From NCBI GenBank assembly GCA_964423405.1, contig CAYREY010000018.1, positions 1 through 64,000 on the forward strand: a DNA stretch of 64,000 bases. Direction: 5' to 3'. The position numbers and the translations under genes are program-made. How positions within the stretch are numbered: the stretch's first letter is position 1; each line of letters begins with the position of its first letter. Shown here in pieces: positions 63,240 through 64,000 of this stretch. A model generated the notes under the pieces. It saw nothing but the letters and a program-made list of their open reading frames with translations, made no database searches and was not told the DNA's origin. The DNA is from Bog-950 sp964423405 (GTDB lineage Bacteria; Bacteroidota; Bacteroidia; Chitinophagales; LD1).

Positions 63240-64000
63240 ATGACACACTATACAAGAGCATTAATTACTTCATTGCTTTTTACCTGCACTTTTGCAAACG
63301 CACATAGATGTGTAATAACAAATAGATTCAACCCACATACCAATTGCCAATCGCTGTTATATACCCCGTTAGCTAACGAACCAACTGAAAATAAAAAACC
63401 GGGAGGCAATGCCAGTGCTAACAATACGTTACAAAAACTTAATAGTACAGTTGTATTTGTCGACACCAACCAGAATATTGGCATAGGCACAACAGCACCC
63501 AGGTCTAAAGTGCATATAGCAGGAAACATGTATGCAGTAACCGGCGTTACAGATACAACTGTGTTCAGCATTGGGAAAAGTGTCAACTTAAATAACCTGG
63601 GGGTCGGGCTACCGGTTGATGGTATTTATACTACAAAGTTGCACCATACACCTTGTATTATAGGCTTTGTAGACTGGACAGTATACGGTGCTGCACAAAA
63701 GGGTTTGGGGGTAGGTATTGTACGGACAAACAGATTTAACGGACTACATATAGAGTACGATAACCTGACCCTTAGCCGCGATGATACCCTTACCGGCCGT
63801 TACCAGTATGGAATAACGGCATACAGTGGTGCTCAGCACATCGATCTTTTTTCTTTCGACAGGGAACGCGCTTTTGATATGAGCAGCGTAGTAAGCGATA
63901 CAGGTAAAATAATGATACGCCAGTACTACACGCACAATCATAGGGCATCGATGATGCTCAATGTTTGGGATGGAGGCATTACGCTGGGCAAAGGGCGGGG
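63240..64000 (+). CDS. Secreted fibre/tail-fibre-like protein, N-terminal part (runs off the right edge)
   Basis: The frame is open from ATG 63240 to the window end (253 codons), so the stop lies outside. The N-terminus MTHYTRALITSLLFTCTFAN is a signal peptide. Near residue 77 stands NQNIGIGTTAPRSKVHIAG, the 'xNVGIGTxxPxxKLHV' motif that begins many Bacteroidota fibre proteins, which usually end in an S74 chaperone domain or T9SS tail. The following sequence (GVGLPVDGIYTTKLHHTP, GFVDWTVYGAAQKGLGVGIV) is beta-rich with no motif I recognise. It may be a relative of the collagen-like fibre at 46387-48512, but only the motif supports this. Confidence 0.8.
   Translation, partial: MTHYTRALITSLLFTCTFANAHRCVITNRFNPHTNCQSLLYTPLANEPTENKKPGGNASANNTLQKLNSTVVFVDTNQNIGIGTTAPRSKVHIAGNMYAVTGVTDTTVFSIGKSVNLNNLGVGLPVDGIYTTKLHHTPCIIGFVDWTVYGAAQKGLGVGIVRTNRFNGLHIEYDNLTLSRDDTLTGRYQYGITAYSGAQHIDLFSFDRERAFDMSSVVSDTGKIMIRQYYTHNHRASMMLNVWDGGITLGKGR

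Noticed and set aside
1..64000. tRNA, rRNA or transposase genes
   Set aside because: The gene-free stretches were read for cloverleaf-like or IS-like features and none was convincing; a dedicated tRNA scan was not possible.

Overview
The window comes from a member of the Bacteroidota, most plausibly a Chitinophaga/Sphingobacteria-like lineage. The evidence is a set of C-terminal type IX secretion (T9SS) sorting domains, a HmuY/TonB-receptor heme locus, LptE, SecG and sigma-54 regulator genes in the order usual for this phylum, promoters of the TAnnTTTG type, and giant secreted RHS proteins whose sequence signatures are typical of the phylum. No rRNA, tRNA, CRISPR array or transposase gene was seen. 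The sequence is a scaffold: one 100-N gap sits in a collagen-like repeat.

Positions 1-30207 (minus strand) are one tightly packed, ~30-kb operon of eight genes reading right to left: a 1674-aa PKD/Ig-like surface protein, a T9SS beta-propeller/FN3 protein, a secreted FN3-like protein, a Skp/OmpH-like periplasmic chaperone, a lipoprotein, a 2237-aa RHS-partner shell protein, a LolA-like secreted protein, and a giant RHS protein that runs off the left edge at its core domain (at least 4492 codons here). The giant protein carries about 16 tandem Cys-rich repeats of ~123-131 aa between its N-terminal region and its YD repeats. I do not recognise these repeats. This locus is the best candidate for an undescribed system: a two-part RHS shell with its own export helpers and a C-terminal cargo outside the window.

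Positions 30208-31047 are a gene-free promoter region with a ~180-bp structured or dispersed element. From 31048 to 35997 (minus) lie housekeeping genes: secG, a TPR-like protein, lptE, a sigma-54 activator and miaB. From 36452 to 39757 there is a T9SS protein, a truncated copy of its C-terminus, a stand-alone TonB C-terminal-domain protein and a conserved hypothetical.

Positions 39870-44679 (plus) form a heme-uptake locus: a HmuY-like protein with a T9SS tail, a TonB-dependent receptor, and a HmuY-like lipoprotein. Next come a lone PD-(D/E)XK-type nuclease candidate (44737-46050, minus) and a collagen-like/YadA-like/S74 tail-fibre-type surface protein split by the assembly gap (46387-48512, minus). 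A three-module fusion follows (48731-52420, minus): MMPL exporter, lysophospholipid acyltransferase and methyltransferase.

Positions 53174-59169 (plus) encode a heavy-metal RND efflux system in which the pump is fused to its TolC-type outer-membrane factor. The operon is bracketed by related palindromic dispersed repeats. From 62536 to 59395 (minus) runs a folE - ABC ATPase - ABC permease - LolA-like operon. The right edge holds the start of another secreted fibre-like protein (63240 onward).
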